Positions 27,390 to 36,409 of a DNA stretch of 37,851 nucleotides are shown one piece after another. The first letter of the stretch is position 1, and every line of letters starts with the position of its first letter. The stretch comes from Candidatus Amesbacteria bacterium (GTDB lineage: Bacteria > Patescibacteriota > Microgenomatia > CAZETR01 > Amesbacteraceae): contig JACRNA010000011.1 of NCBI GenBank assembly GCA_016219445.1, forward strand, positions 1 to 37,851, in the 5' to 3' direction. The notes beneath the pieces were generated by a model. The model was not told where the DNA came from. It did no database searches and saw nothing but the letters and a program-made list of their open reading frames with translations. Made by a program: the position numbers and the translations under genes.

Positions 27390-27758
27390 AATCCATCAAT
27401 TATTCCAGTAATCGAAAATATACATAAGAATTTTAAGATTGGACTCCTAACCAATATGTACCCAAAAATGTATAAGTCAATTTTGAAAAACAAAATTATT
27501 CCGAAGATTGGGTGGGATATTATAATTGATTCAAGTAAAGTTGGTTTACAAAAACCAGACCCAGAGATTTATGTACTGGCCGAAAAATTAGCAGAGGCAA
27601 AAGGGGAAGAAATTTTCTTTGTTGAAAATACCAAAGTAAATATTGATACTGCAAAATCATTGGGTTGGCAGACGTTTTTGTATGACTCAAATAATTATGA
27701 AAAATCAAGTCAGGAATTGTTAGAATACTTCAATGAGGCGGAGAAGTCGCAGATTTAG
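27390..27758 (+). pseudogene. HAD-superfamily hydrolase, C-terminal half only
   Basis: PSIIPVIENIHKNFKIGLLTNMYPKMYKSIL...SKVGLQKPDPEIYVLAEKL...VENTKVNIDTAKSLGWQTFLYD; the N-terminal DxD half is absent. ORF track starts at 27456. Confidence 0.55.
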
Positions 27759-28188
27759 ATTTCAGTTACTGCATGAGTGGTTGGTATCGCATTATCCACC
27801 ACAAAAAGCTGTAGATGTGGGAGGAGGAAAGGGCTTGTTGGCTTATTTACTAATTCAAAGTGGTTGGGATGTGACAGTTATTGATCCAGTCAGTCAAATA
27901 TTACCTAGGACTTTTAAAAATTTACAAAAAGTGAGAACGACATTAGATATCGATAAACGCGGACAAATTAGCAGGATTGACAAATCGTTTGAAATTGATA
28001 TGGCTTCGGATTATGAATTCTTGATAGGTCTGCATTCACCCTGTTGTGTTATCGACGAACCAATCATAATTAAACCCGGAGTCAATTGGTTAGAATCTTT
28101 GATTCATTATGCCGAAACAAAAGGCTTTACCGTCGGTCAAGACAAATTGGGATTCAAGAGTCAAGATACATTAATTTATTCAAACTAA
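27733..28188 (+). CDS. Small class I SAM-methyltransferase-like protein
   Basis: KAVDVGGGKGLLAYLLIQSGWDVTVIDP Rossmann motif I/II. Confidence 0.7.
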   Translation: MRRRSRRFRFQLLHEWLVSHYPPQKAVDVGGGKGLLAYLLIQSGWDVTVIDPVSQILPRTFKNLQKVRTTLDIDKRGQISRIDKSFEIDMASDYEFLIGLHSPCCVIDEPIIIKPGVNWLESLIHYAETKGFTVGQDKLGFKSQDTLIYSN

Positions 28189-28193
28189 GGTTA

Positions 28194-28221
28194 GTGTATA
28201 TTGTAATATTACAATATACAC
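28194..28221. promoter_or_regulatory. 28-bp perfect palindrome, copy 1
   Basis: GTGTATATTGTAAT|ATTACAATATACAC. Confidence 0.85.
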
Positions 28222-28264
28222 ACACTCAAATACCAAGACTTAATTAGATTAAATACATGGATAA

Positions 28265-29536
28265 TTAAAACTTCTTGAACCTTACGAGTAGTTTGTCGCG
28301 GTCTCTAGCGATAAATTCATACCGTAGATTTGTGTTTTTGAATTTTTCGCGGTCGGCAATAAGCAGAAAATTGGCATCTGCGTGAGCAAATAATTCGTCA
28401 ATAGTGCCATACATTCTCTCGATTTGTTTGTTTGAATAAAAGGCAGCTGTCGGTACAAAGTTTTCTCCAATATACAATCGTTCCTTAAGTAGCGATGCCT
28501 TTTGAGACAGGATTGCCTCATCGGAAACATAGGTCGTGATATCTACTATCTCATACCTATTTCTTTGGAGCATGGGAGTTGCTATAAACAGGGTAAACAA
28601 TAAAGTTATTATTACACCTGCTTTTCGGATCACCCCAAAAAGCGCTAGGAGTAAAAATGGATAGGCGGGAATCATATGCCAGAGCCTGGCACGGTCAGAG
28701 AATAACATAGGCATCAGGATACAGGCCGTTGCGACTGTCGGAATCAAAAATCTTTTTTGACGAATTAGAAAAGTCGAGATGGCAAGTGCAAAGACTGAAT
28801 ATCGAAACCAATTTCCAATGCCATGATGGACAAAGACCTTGATTTGCATTAGATTACTCCAGAGTGAAGTCTTTTGCCCAAGTCCTGGCAAACCCACAAA
28901 CAAATATTTTGTAAAGAAAGTGGAAGAGGCAACCACATTGGCAGATACCCAAGCTAAATAAATGGTTATGGGTAAAACCAACAATCTAAATACTTTCTTC
29001 CCCCAAAGTATAAAAAGTAATGGGATGATTACAAATGGAGCCGCCGTTTTAATAAGAAATAACCAAGATAATGATATTGTAGTTCGCCAGAAATATTTTT
29101 TGACAGAGAAATAGACTGTCCAGATCATAAAAACTGTCAGAAAAATATCAAGGTCACCTGATCGGGAGCGGAATAAATACCAAGGTGCAGTTGCAAGGGC
29201 TAATGCTGAGCAAAAACCCACCACTTTTCCAAACAGTTCTTTTCCGAGAAGGTAAATCCCCAATATTCCCAATATTCCAAAGACCGCAGACATAATTCGG
29301 GAGCCAAATTCATTGATCCCAAAAACTTGCTGGCCAATTGTAATCAGCCAAAAACCTCCCGGGGGATGGTCGGTAAAGATTTGCTGGTTGAACTTCATTA
29401 CCAAGAGGTTGCCAGAAATGAGCAGTTGCTTGGCTATTTCTGCATACCAAGCTTCATCCCAATTTACAAGAGACGAAGATCCAAGTTTGTAAAAAAACAT
29501 TGGCAGAAGTGAGATTATTAATATCAATATAGCCAT
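28265..29536 (-). CDS. GT39/ArnT-like membrane glycosyltransferase
   Basis: Multi-TM; SSLVNWDEAWYAEIAKQLLISGN, FTDHPPGGFWLITIGQQVFG. Confidence 0.85.
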   Translation of the reverse strand: MAILILIISLLPMFFYKLGSSSLVNWDEAWYAEIAKQLLISGNLLVMKFNQQIFTDHPPGGFWLITIGQQVFGINEFGSRIMSAVFGILGILGIYLLGKELFGKVVGFCSALALATAPWYLFRSRSGDLDIFLTVFMIWTVYFSVKKYFWRTTISLSWLFLIKTAAPFVIIPLLFILWGKKVFRLLVLPITIYLAWVSANVVASSTFFTKYLFVGLPGLGQKTSLWSNLMQIKVFVHHGIGNWFRYSVFALAISTFLIRQKRFLIPTVATACILMPMLFSDRARLWHMIPAYPFLLLALFGVIRKAGVIITLLFTLFIATPMLQRNRYEIVDITTYVSDEAILSQKASLLKERLYIGENFVPTAAFYSNKQIERMYGTIDELFAHADANFLLIADREKFKNTNLRYEFIARDRDKLLVRFKKF

Positions 29537-29557
29537 AGGTTATGTTAACATGGGATT

Positions 29558-30013
29558 ATGAAAAAGGGGATTGTAGCAATAATTGCAATTATTGGATTAG
29601 TCTATCTATTAAGTTTGCGAGCCACATGGCCCAAGCCTTCGATGGGAGAAACATGCAAGTCTCTCCCTCGGTTTGAAGATTATTTGGTAGAAAGTAGAGG
29701 TGGAGTAATAGGTGTGATTGACCTTGATAATAACAAAATGGCCAAGGAGGAGATGGAAGCGGAATTGCTATCTGCCACCGGGTCAGCTGTTAATTTTGCC
29801 GGTAAATACACGATTGTAAATCACGAATGTGGTCTGGGTTGCCAGAAACACGCAGTAATAGACCAAGTAACTTCCAAAATTATTTTTTATGGGCTCCAGA
29901 CAGATAAATTACTTAAGTCTCGAGTCAATAGTAGTCTGGTAATCGCAGACAAACGATATTATGAATTTAAGGACAATCAAATGAATTATTTATGTGAGGA
30001 TGATAAAAAATGA
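29558..30013 (+). CDS. Exported/membrane-anchored hypothetical protein
   Basis: N-terminal hydrophobic segment MKKGIVAIIAIIGLVYLLSL; paired cysteines. Confidence 0.6.
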   Translation: MKKGIVAIIAIIGLVYLLSLRATWPKPSMGETCKSLPRFEDYLVESRGGVIGVIDLDNNKMAKEEMEAELLSATGSAVNFAGKYTIVNHECGLGCQKHAVIDQVTSKIIFYGLQTDKLLKSRVNSSLVIADKRYYEFKDNQMNYLCEDDKK

Positions 30014-31125
30014 CAGAGCCGCTGGCGGCTAAAATGAGACCCCAAAGTTTAGATGAATTTGTGGGACAGACACATCTGGTGGGAATGGGAAAACCCTTGC
30101 GGATTGCCATTGAAAACAAACAAAGATTTTCGTTTGTGTTGTGGGGACCGCCCGGTGTTGGCAAGACCACATTAGCGCGGATATACGCAGCAGTTCTAAA
30201 TGCGCCATTGGTTGAAATGTCGGCAGTATCGGCCGGCAAAGACGAAATGCGCAAAGCCGTCAAATCCCCCGGGACTATTTTGTTTGTGGATGAAATCCAC
30301 CGTTTTAACAAAGCTCAGCAGGATTTTCTCTTGCCCTATGTCGAAAACGGGACAATAACTTTGATTGGAGCCACGACCGAAAACCCCAGCTTTGAAATTA
30401 TTTCTCCATTACTCTCACGTCTTCGGGTATTTGTCCTAAATGAATTGTCAGATGAAGAAATGAAAAAGATCATAAGCAAAATTCCTCTCGATATAGAATC
30501 TATCGATTGGATTGTCAGAATGTCCAATGGGGATGCCAGACAAGCCTTGACAATTATTGATAATGCCATGCAACTCTACCAAAAAATTACGGTGGAAACT
30601 TTAAAAAATACCCTACAATCAAAACATTTGCGCTATGACAAAGTGGGCGATGAGCATTACAATATTATTTCGGCTTTTATCAAAAGCATGCGTGGAAGTA
30701 ATCCTGACGCCGCTCTTTATTATCTGGCACGCATGGTTGATAGTGGCGAAGACCCGCTATTTATTGCCCGCCGGATGGTAGTATTTGCATCTGAAGATGT
30801 GGCTTCGCCGACAGCATTGGTTGTAGCAAACGCAGTTTTTCGAGCCTGTGAGACGGTGGGATATCCCGAATGCCAAGAAAATTTAGCCGCGGGTGTGGTA
30901 TATTTAGCAAAAGCTCCCAAAGACCGCTCGGCCTATGATGCCTACATGAAGGCTCTTTCTGACGTCAAGCAATATGGCAATTTACCAATACCGTTAAAAT
31001 TGAGAAACGCTCCCACCAAGCTCATGAAAGATTTAAATTATGGAAAGGATTATAATGTGTACAATGATCTTGATTTGTTACCAGAAGAATTGAGAAGCAA
31101 AAAGTATTATGAAACTAAATCTTGA
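30010..31125 (+). CDS. rarA: Replication-associated recombination protein A (RarA/MgsA AAA+ ATPase)
   Basis: [62 protein letters not shown]. Confidence 0.95.
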   Translation: MTEPLAAKMRPQSLDEFVGQTHLVGMGKPLRIAIENKQRFSFVLWGPPGVGKTTLARIYAAVLNAPLVEMSAVSAGKDEMRKAVKSPGTILFVDEIHRFNKAQQDFLLPYVENGTITLIGATTENPSFEIISPLLSRLRVFVLNELSDEEMKKIISKIPLDIESIDWIVRMSNGDARQALTIIDNAMQLYQKITVETLKNTLQSKHLRYDKVGDEHYNIISAFIKSMRGSNPDAALYYLARMVDSGEDPLFIARRMVVFASEDVASPTALVVANAVFRACETVGYPECQENLAAGVVYLAKAPKDRSAYDAYMKALSDVKQYGNLPIPLKLRNAPTKLMKDLNYGKDYNVYNDLDLLPEELRSKKYYETKS

Positions 31126-31150
31126 CAAAGAATAACAAATATTGTTAAAT
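31122..31150 (+). promoter_or_regulatory. Promoter/operator of RHH-RelE toxin-antitoxin operon
   Basis: TTGACA-N17-TTAAAT with TAACAA-ATA-TTGTTA (31133-31147) between and over the -10. Confidence 0.6.
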
Positions 31151-31156
31151 ATTCTT

Positions 31157-31417
31157 ATGGCTACTTTAACTATTTCCTTACCAACTCAATTTATCACCCA
31201 AATTAATACTGAGGTGAAAGCCCAAGGAGCTACCCGCTCGGAATTTTTTCGTGCGTTATTGCGGAAATATTTTACAAAAAGTATTGAGTTCAAACCTTTT
31301 GTTAAAATTCCGTTGGGTCAAATTAGGGACGAACTCAAAGAAAGTGGCAAATATAATGACAAATTTATTAATAGTGTGGTAAAAGGATTCTCCAAATCTT
31401 CTTATTATGCAAGCTAA
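31157..31417 (+). CDS. Ribbon-helix-helix (CopG/Arc-like) antitoxin
   Basis: MATLTISLPTQFITQINTEVKAQGATRSEFFRALLRKYF. Confidence 0.8.
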   Translation: MATLTISLPTQFITQINTEVKAQGATRSEFFRALLRKYFTKSIEFKPFVKIPLGQIRDELKESGKYNDKFINSVVKGFSKSSYYAS

Positions 31418-31655
31418 CCCACTACGGAAAGATTTACAAAAATATTTATCACGACATAATTTAGACAAAAAATTTACAAAACAATTAAATTATTTTCTTA
31501 CTGATCCTACACACCCTTCACTTAATACTGAGAAAGTTGGAATAAAGTTTCTTGAATCGTATTCGTTTCGAATTGATAGAAAATACAGAGTGATATTCGC
31601 ATATAATCCAGACGAGACATTAGAAATAATTGATATTAATAATCATTATCAGTAA
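31407..31655 (+). CDS. RelE/ParE-superfamily toxin
   Basis: KKFTKQLNYFLTDPTHPSLNTEKV...SYSFRIDRKYRVIFAYNPDETLEIIDINNHYQ. Confidence 0.8.
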   Translation: MQANPLRKDLQKYLSRHNLDKKFTKQLNYFLTDPTHPSLNTEKVGIKFLESYSFRIDRKYRVIFAYNPDETLEIIDINNHYQ

Positions 31656-31665
31656 TATATAAAAT

Positions 31666-32436
31666 ATGATCGATCAAGACTTTATGAAATTGGCAATTGA
31701 AGAGGCACGAAATTCCTTGGCTGCTGGTGGGGCGCCAATTGGGGCAATCATGGTCAAAGATGGAGAAGTAATTGCTAAGGGCTGGAGCATGGTTTGGCCA
31801 GAAAAAGACCCCACATCTCATGCGGAAACCAATTGTATTAAATTTGCGTACAAAAAATTACACCCTAAAAATTTGTCAGACTGTACTATGTATTCCACAC
31901 TCGAGTCTTGTTCGATGTGCTTGGGCTGTGGTTCATGGGCAGGACTCTTCAAAGTGGTCTTTGGGGCTTACTCAAAAGATATTCCACCAAACCCATATGA
32001 ACTTTCAGGTTATACTAATGAAAAATGTCGAGAATTGGAAGTTACGGGTATAATAAAAGCTATGGATCAGAGAATTATTGATTTTTTGACGAAAGAGAGG
32101 GTATGTGTTTTGGCTACTCCCTATGCTTCGGCTACGCATTTTACTTTTGATCAAGGCTCAACTCTAATTTATTTCGTTACCCATAGAGGCAGCAAAAAGT
32201 TGGAAAACTTAGGCTCGGCGTCTGTCGTGATTGGATTTAGTGAGCAAGATTGGATAACTGTTCAATTTGACGGGAAAATAGAAATTATTGTGGGGACGGA
32301 TGAAATAAAAAACAAAATACTGGCCAAATATCCCGAGGATGTAAAGCACATGGATGAAGAAAGTGTATTTTTAAGATTTACGCCCACGTGGTGGCGATAT
32401 TCGGATTACAAAAATAATATTTTCTTAACTTCTTAA
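31666..32436 (+). CDS. Fusion of zinc-dependent cytidine/guanine-deaminase-like domain with PNPOx-like FMN-binding split barrel
   Basis: SHAETNCI and LESCSMCLGC deaminase motifs, then RIIDFLTKERVCVLATPYASATHFTFDQGSTLIYFVTHRGSKKLENL. Confidence 0.75.
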   Translation: MIDQDFMKLAIEEARNSLAAGGAPIGAIMVKDGEVIAKGWSMVWPEKDPTSHAETNCIKFAYKKLHPKNLSDCTMYSTLESCSMCLGCGSWAGLFKVVFGAYSKDIPPNPYELSGYTNEKCRELEVTGIIKAMDQRIIDFLTKERVCVLATPYASATHFTFDQGSTLIYFVTHRGSKKLENLGSASVVIGFSEQDWITVQFDGKIEIIVGTDEIKNKILAKYPEDVKHMDEESVFLRFTPTWWRYSDYKNNIFLTS

Positions 32437-32442
32437 ACCTAA

Positions 32443-32483
32443 TATCATCTTGTATCATCTGGTCTAATGTACTATCATCTTGT
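32443..32483 (+). repeat. 10-bp-phased direct repeats TATCATCTkG upstream of fic
   Basis: TATCATCTTG / TATCATCTGG / TCTAATGTAC / TATCATCTTG at 32443, 32453, 32463, 32473. Confidence 0.7.
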
Positions 32484-32484
32484 T

Positions 32485-33435
32485 ATGTGGGAGAATTATA
32501 AATGGGACAAAACAGACCATATTCAAAAACTATTGCTTGAGCTTGAAGCCTTGAAACTATTATTTGATACTTTACCCCAACTACCCCGTGTAGAGGAAAA
32601 ATTGCGGAGATTGTCGCTATTAAAAAGTTCTGTATATTCAGCTCGTATCGAAGGATTTGACGACAGTGAAATTAATCCCAAATTGGAAAGTCAGAATTTA
32701 CTGGAGGTTTACAATAAAATATATGCCGGAGTATATTCTGGTGAACTTAGTCTGGATTTGATCAAAAATTTTCATAAGCAAGTATTGAAAGATATTGCAG
32801 ATGGCGGATATTTACGCACAGAACCTTGGGCTATATTTGATCAGTTTGGAAATCCAATAGCCATGACACCAATGGCAAGTGAACTGCCCAGATTGATGAG
32901 GGAGTATATCGGCTTTATAAATACACTTGGGGAACCGATGCCTATTCTTGCCGCTATTGCCCAGTTTGTATTTGAAAAAATTCATCCCCTGCCAGATGGA
33001 AACGGACGCGTAGGTAGGCTCATCTCAACTTTATTGTTACACAATGGGAGATATTCGTTTAAATCTCAGATACCTCTGGAAGAATATATTGAAGCCCATA
33101 GAGAAAATTATTATTCCGCTTTAATACCATCCAAAGATGCTACTTTATTCATAGAATTTTTTCTCACAGCCATAATCGAACAGGGGAAATCGACTTTAAA
33201 AAAAATTCAGGGTGGAGAGATAGTGAGTTCTGATCCCAAACAAACCATGTCTCTAAGGCAAGAAGAAATCTATGAAATTATCAAGGATCACCCCAATTGT
33301 TCATTTGATTTTCTCAAAAGGCGTTTTTTATCTGTTAGTAGTCCCACCCTGTACCGCGATCTGGCATATTTGATCAAGAATAATCTTATCGTCCGCCGTG
33401 GCGCCACGTCAAGTGCAGTCTATGTTTCATGTTAA
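32485..33435 (+). CDS. Fic-domain AMPylase-like protein with N-terminal inhibitory motif and C-terminal winged helix
   Basis: HPLPDGNGRVGR Fic motif; SARIEG inhibitory-helix-like; ORF track starts at 32467, preferred start MWENYKW. Confidence 0.88.
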   Translation: MWENYKWDKTDHIQKLLLELEALKLLFDTLPQLPRVEEKLRRLSLLKSSVYSARIEGFDDSEINPKLESQNLLEVYNKIYAGVYSGELSLDLIKNFHKQVLKDIADGGYLRTEPWAIFDQFGNPIAMTPMASELPRLMREYIGFINTLGEPMPILAAIAQFVFEKIHPLPDGNGRVGRLISTLLLHNGRYSFKSQIPLEEYIEAHRENYYSALIPSKDATLFIEFFLTAIIEQGKSTLKKIQGGEIVSSDPKQTMSLRQEEIYEIIKDHPNCSFDFLKRRFLSVSSPTLYRDLAYLIKNNLIVRRGATSSAVYVSC

Positions 33436-33444
33436 AATAAAAAT

Positions 33445-34071
33445 ATGATTTTAGGGTCTGTTTTACATATTGATGCCATAGGAGAAAAAGATTTAGCTGT
33501 GATTCCCCGTAAAGATCTTTTTGACGGTGAATATTGGAGTGGGATGAGGAAGATGAAAGAAGATGTTCTGCTCAAATTGTTAAGCCACTATATGATTTTT
33601 CGAGACAGAACAGAGGAATTAGAAAAAGACGAGAGTCTAAAACAAATAATTCCTTATTTTTTAATCAAAAAAGACGGCAAATATTTAACTGCTAGGAGAA
33701 AAAATACGGGAGGTGAGACCAGATTGCATGGTGGTAGATTGATAGGATTCGGAGGTCATTTAAGAGCAGAAGATATAAAGGGAACTATGGCCGAATGGTT
33801 AAAAAGAGAGTTTGATGAAGAAATAGAAACAAAGACAATATTAGGAATTTCATTTTTGGGAATAGTGAATCATGATGGAGAGGAAGATCGTGGAGTGGGT
33901 AAAGTTCACATGGGTTTAGTTTTTGAAATTGAAGTTGAGGGGAAAACAATAATTAAGGAAATAGATAAATTTGAAAAAGAAGAATTTCTGCCCCTTAAAT
34001 CTTTGGAAAAGAAAAAGAGCGAAATGGAGCAATGGAGTAAATTGGTATTGGAATTTTTGATAGATAATTAA
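33445..34071 (+). CDS. NUDIX-like hydrolase
   Basis: GFGGHLRAEDIKGTMAEWLKREFDEEIE approximates the Nudix box (REFDEE). Confidence 0.7.
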   Translation: MILGSVLHIDAIGEKDLAVIPRKDLFDGEYWSGMRKMKEDVLLKLLSHYMIFRDRTEELEKDESLKQIIPYFLIKKDGKYLTARRKNTGGETRLHGGRLIGFGGHLRAEDIKGTMAEWLKREFDEEIETKTILGISFLGIVNHDGEEDRGVGKVHMGLVFEIEVEGKTIIKEIDKFEKEEFLPLKSLEKKKSEMEQWSKLVLEFLIDN

Positions 34072-35879
34072 TTTTTCCCGCGGTTGGCGCGAACCCGTTC
34101 GGCTTTGTTTAAGAATTTTTTGCGCAACCTGACATTGTGAGGAGTGATTTCAATAAGTTCATCGTCTTCGATAAAGTCGAGAGCTTGCTCGATACTCATA
34201 ATAATTGGGGAAGTGAGTGATATTTTCATTTCTTTGTTTGCTGACCTGACGTTGGTCTTGGCTTGACCCTTGGTGACACTGATATCCATATCTTGGTCAC
34301 GGGAATTTAGCCCTACAATCATGCCTTCATATACATCAACTCCTGGAGTGATAAACAAGACACCTCTTTCTTGGGCATTTTCCAAGGAGTAGGCCATGGC
34401 CTTACCGGGATCATTGGAGATCAGGACTCCGTTTCGCAATTGCTCGAGAGATTGTCCCATCGGTCGGTAACCCAGAGACATAGTATTAAACAAAATAGTT
34501 CCTTTGGTATTGGTAAGCAAAATATTACGTGCCCCCATCATATTTTTTTGGGATATTTCAAAGATTAATCTGGTGCTTCCTCTACAATCTGCCTCCATAT
34601 CCATGAGGGTAGCCTTGCGTCTTCCCATTTCTGTCGTGGCTGCCCCCAAATATTCGTCTGGTACATCAATAGTCACCTCTTCAAATGGTTCCTGATTATC
34701 TTTTATAATTACCTCCGGTTTTGATACTTGAATCTCATAGCCCTCTCTTCTCATATTTTCCATGAGTACTGCAAGATGTAATTCCCCCCGTCCGACGACT
34801 GTAAAGGCTCCACCATCCGCGGGATTGATTCGTAGCCCAAGATTTATCTGTTTTTCCCGAAGTAGTCGTTCTCCCACTTGCCTACTGGTCACAAACTTTC
34901 CATCTCGGCCTGCCAGAGGCGATGTATTAGCACCTATTGTAACTTTCAATGTGGGTTCCTCAATGCTGATCATGGGTAGTGCGTCAGTAGGAACAGCTTG
35001 TGTATTTCCGACAGTCAAACCAATTTGCAGATCTTCGATTCCTGCAATAGAGACAATATCTCCACAAGGAGCTTCGGATACTTCCTCGCGCTTTACTCCA
35101 ATACTGGTATAGAGTTTTTCGATTTTGTAAGTGCCATATTTTTTAGCAGGATCCAGAAGCGAAACGGTCTGGCCTACTTTGATTTGCCCACTTCGAATAC
35201 GGCCAATACCGATTTTTCCCAGATGCGGATCATAATCGAGATTGGCAATTTGCAATTTTAAATTATCATCGTTATTAGTTACACTATTGGGTACTTCCTT
35301 TAAGATTAAATCAAAAAGAGGAGATAAATCAGAAGCCATCGTGGTAGGAGTCATTCCCGCCTTACCTTCCCGTCCAACGCAGTAGATTACCGGGAAACTC
35401 AAATGATCATCGTGGGTGGCGAGCTTTAAGAATAATTCCTCAGTTTCATGTAATACTTCCTCTGGTCTGGCATCCCGTTTATCGATTTTATTTATTACCA
35501 AAATTATTTTTAGTCCCAAACCGAGGGCTTTTTTCAAGACAAACTTAGTCTGGGGCAGAGGTCCTTCAGCTGCATCTACTACGAGCAATGCTGCATCAGC
35601 CATGCCCAGAACCCGCTCCACTTCACCACCAAAATCGGCGTGTCCCGGGGTATCTATAATATTAATCTTTACATTGTTGTAATAAACAGCTGTATTTTTG
35701 GCCAAAATAGTGATCCCTCGTTCGCGTTCTTGGACATTGCTGTCCATAATGGTGGTTTGGGTCATTTCAGCCTCGTTATCACGGAAAGTATGGGTCTGCT
35801 TGAGCATCCCATCCACAAGAGTCGTCTTCCCATGATCGACATGGGCAATAATAGCTATGTTTCGAATATCTGTTAGCAT
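34068..35879 (-). CDS. typA: TypA/BipA ribosome-associated GTPase
   Basis: [46 protein letters not shown]. Confidence 0.97.
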   Translation of the reverse strand: MLTDIRNIAIIAHVDHGKTTLVDGMLKQTHTFRDNEAEMTQTTIMDSNVQERERGITILAKNTAVYYNNVKINIIDTPGHADFGGEVERVLGMADAALLVVDAAEGPLPQTKFVLKKALGLGLKIILVINKIDKRDARPEEVLHETEELFLKLATHDDHLSFPVIYCVGREGKAGMTPTTMASDLSPLFDLILKEVPNSVTNNDDNLKLQIANLDYDPHLGKIGIGRIRSGQIKVGQTVSLLDPAKKYGTYKIEKLYTSIGVKREEVSEAPCGDIVSIAGIEDLQIGLTVGNTQAVPTDALPMISIEEPTLKVTIGANTSPLAGRDGKFVTSRQVGERLLREKQINLGLRINPADGGAFTVVGRGELHLAVLMENMRREGYEIQVSKPEVIIKDNQEPFEEVTIDVPDEYLGAATTEMGRRKATLMDMEADCRGSTRLIFEISQKNMMGARNILLTNTKGTILFNTMSLGYRPMGQSLEQLRNGVLISNDPGKAMAYSLENAQERGVLFITPGVDVYEGMIVGLNSRDQDMDISVTKGQAKTNVRSANKEMKISLTSPIIMSIEQALDFIEDDELIEITPHNVRLRKKFLNKAERVRANRGKN

Positions 35880-35938
35880 AAAAATACGCTTTCCCCAAGC
35901 GTCTTTGTATTTTACTCTAAATCAAAGCTAATTACTAT

Positions 35939-35966
35939 GTGTATATTGTAATAGTACAATATACAT
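35939..35966. promoter_or_regulatory. 28-bp palindrome, copy 2 (two substitutions)
   Basis: GTGTATATTGTAATAGTACAATATACAT. Confidence 0.8.
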
Positions 35967-35969
35967 AAA

Positions 35970-36365
35970 TTATCTTGGTATAATTCCGATTGAGGCTCGT
36001 ATCGCATATTTTAAAAATTTGTTGAATAGCGGCTTTAGTATTTCTACCAATCTTGGATTCTGAATAATATTTACAACAGGATCTTTTTTCTCTTTCTGTA
36101 ATAAATAATTCAAACGTAACTTTGCTACCGTAATCCGAGTCAGATGCAAAGATCGGGAAATATGCAAATCGGCAATATTTTGCTCGATCATAATATACGC
36201 GGCCATTCTTTTAGCCAACATTATTTTTTCTGACTCGGACAAGAGTAATGATATTAAGGATCGCAATTCAGTATTATTGGTAATTCTAGACAACTCAGAT
36301 AAAAATACTTCCAAAACTTTTGCCTCATTTTCTGGTTTTAGCTTATATCTTGAAACTGGTGTCAT
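35970..36365 (-). CDS. TrpR/YerC-like helix-turn-helix regulator
   Basis: SRITNNTELRSLISLLLSESEKIMLAKRMAAYIMIEQNIADLHISRSLHLTRITVAKLR; preferred start MTPVSRYKLK at 36365. Confidence 0.75.
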   Translation of the reverse strand: MTPVSRYKLKPENEAKVLEVFLSELSRITNNTELRSLISLLLSESEKIMLAKRMAAYIMIEQNIADLHISRSLHLTRITVAKLRLNYLLQKEKKDPVVNIIQNPRLVEILKPLFNKFLKYAIRASIGIIPR

Positions 36366-36381
36366 GCCACTTGATACACTT

Positions 36382-36409
36382 GTGTATATTGTAATATTAC
36401 AATATACAC
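36382..36409. promoter_or_regulatory. 28-bp perfect palindrome, copy 3, within a larger inverted repeat (36367-36426)
   Basis: GTGTATATTGTAATATTACAATATACAC; flanked by CCACTTGATACACT and AGTATATCAAGTGG. Confidence 0.85.

Noticed and set aside
28194-28221. 28-bp palindrome copy 1 as a simple intrinsic terminator for the convergent genes
   Set aside because: Position would fit, but the stem is AT-rich with no U-tract and the same sequence recurs at promoter positions.
34371-35876. Plus-strand ORFs opposite typA (63-116 aa)
   Set aside because: Antisense to a highly conserved gene; no independent start signals or family resemblance.
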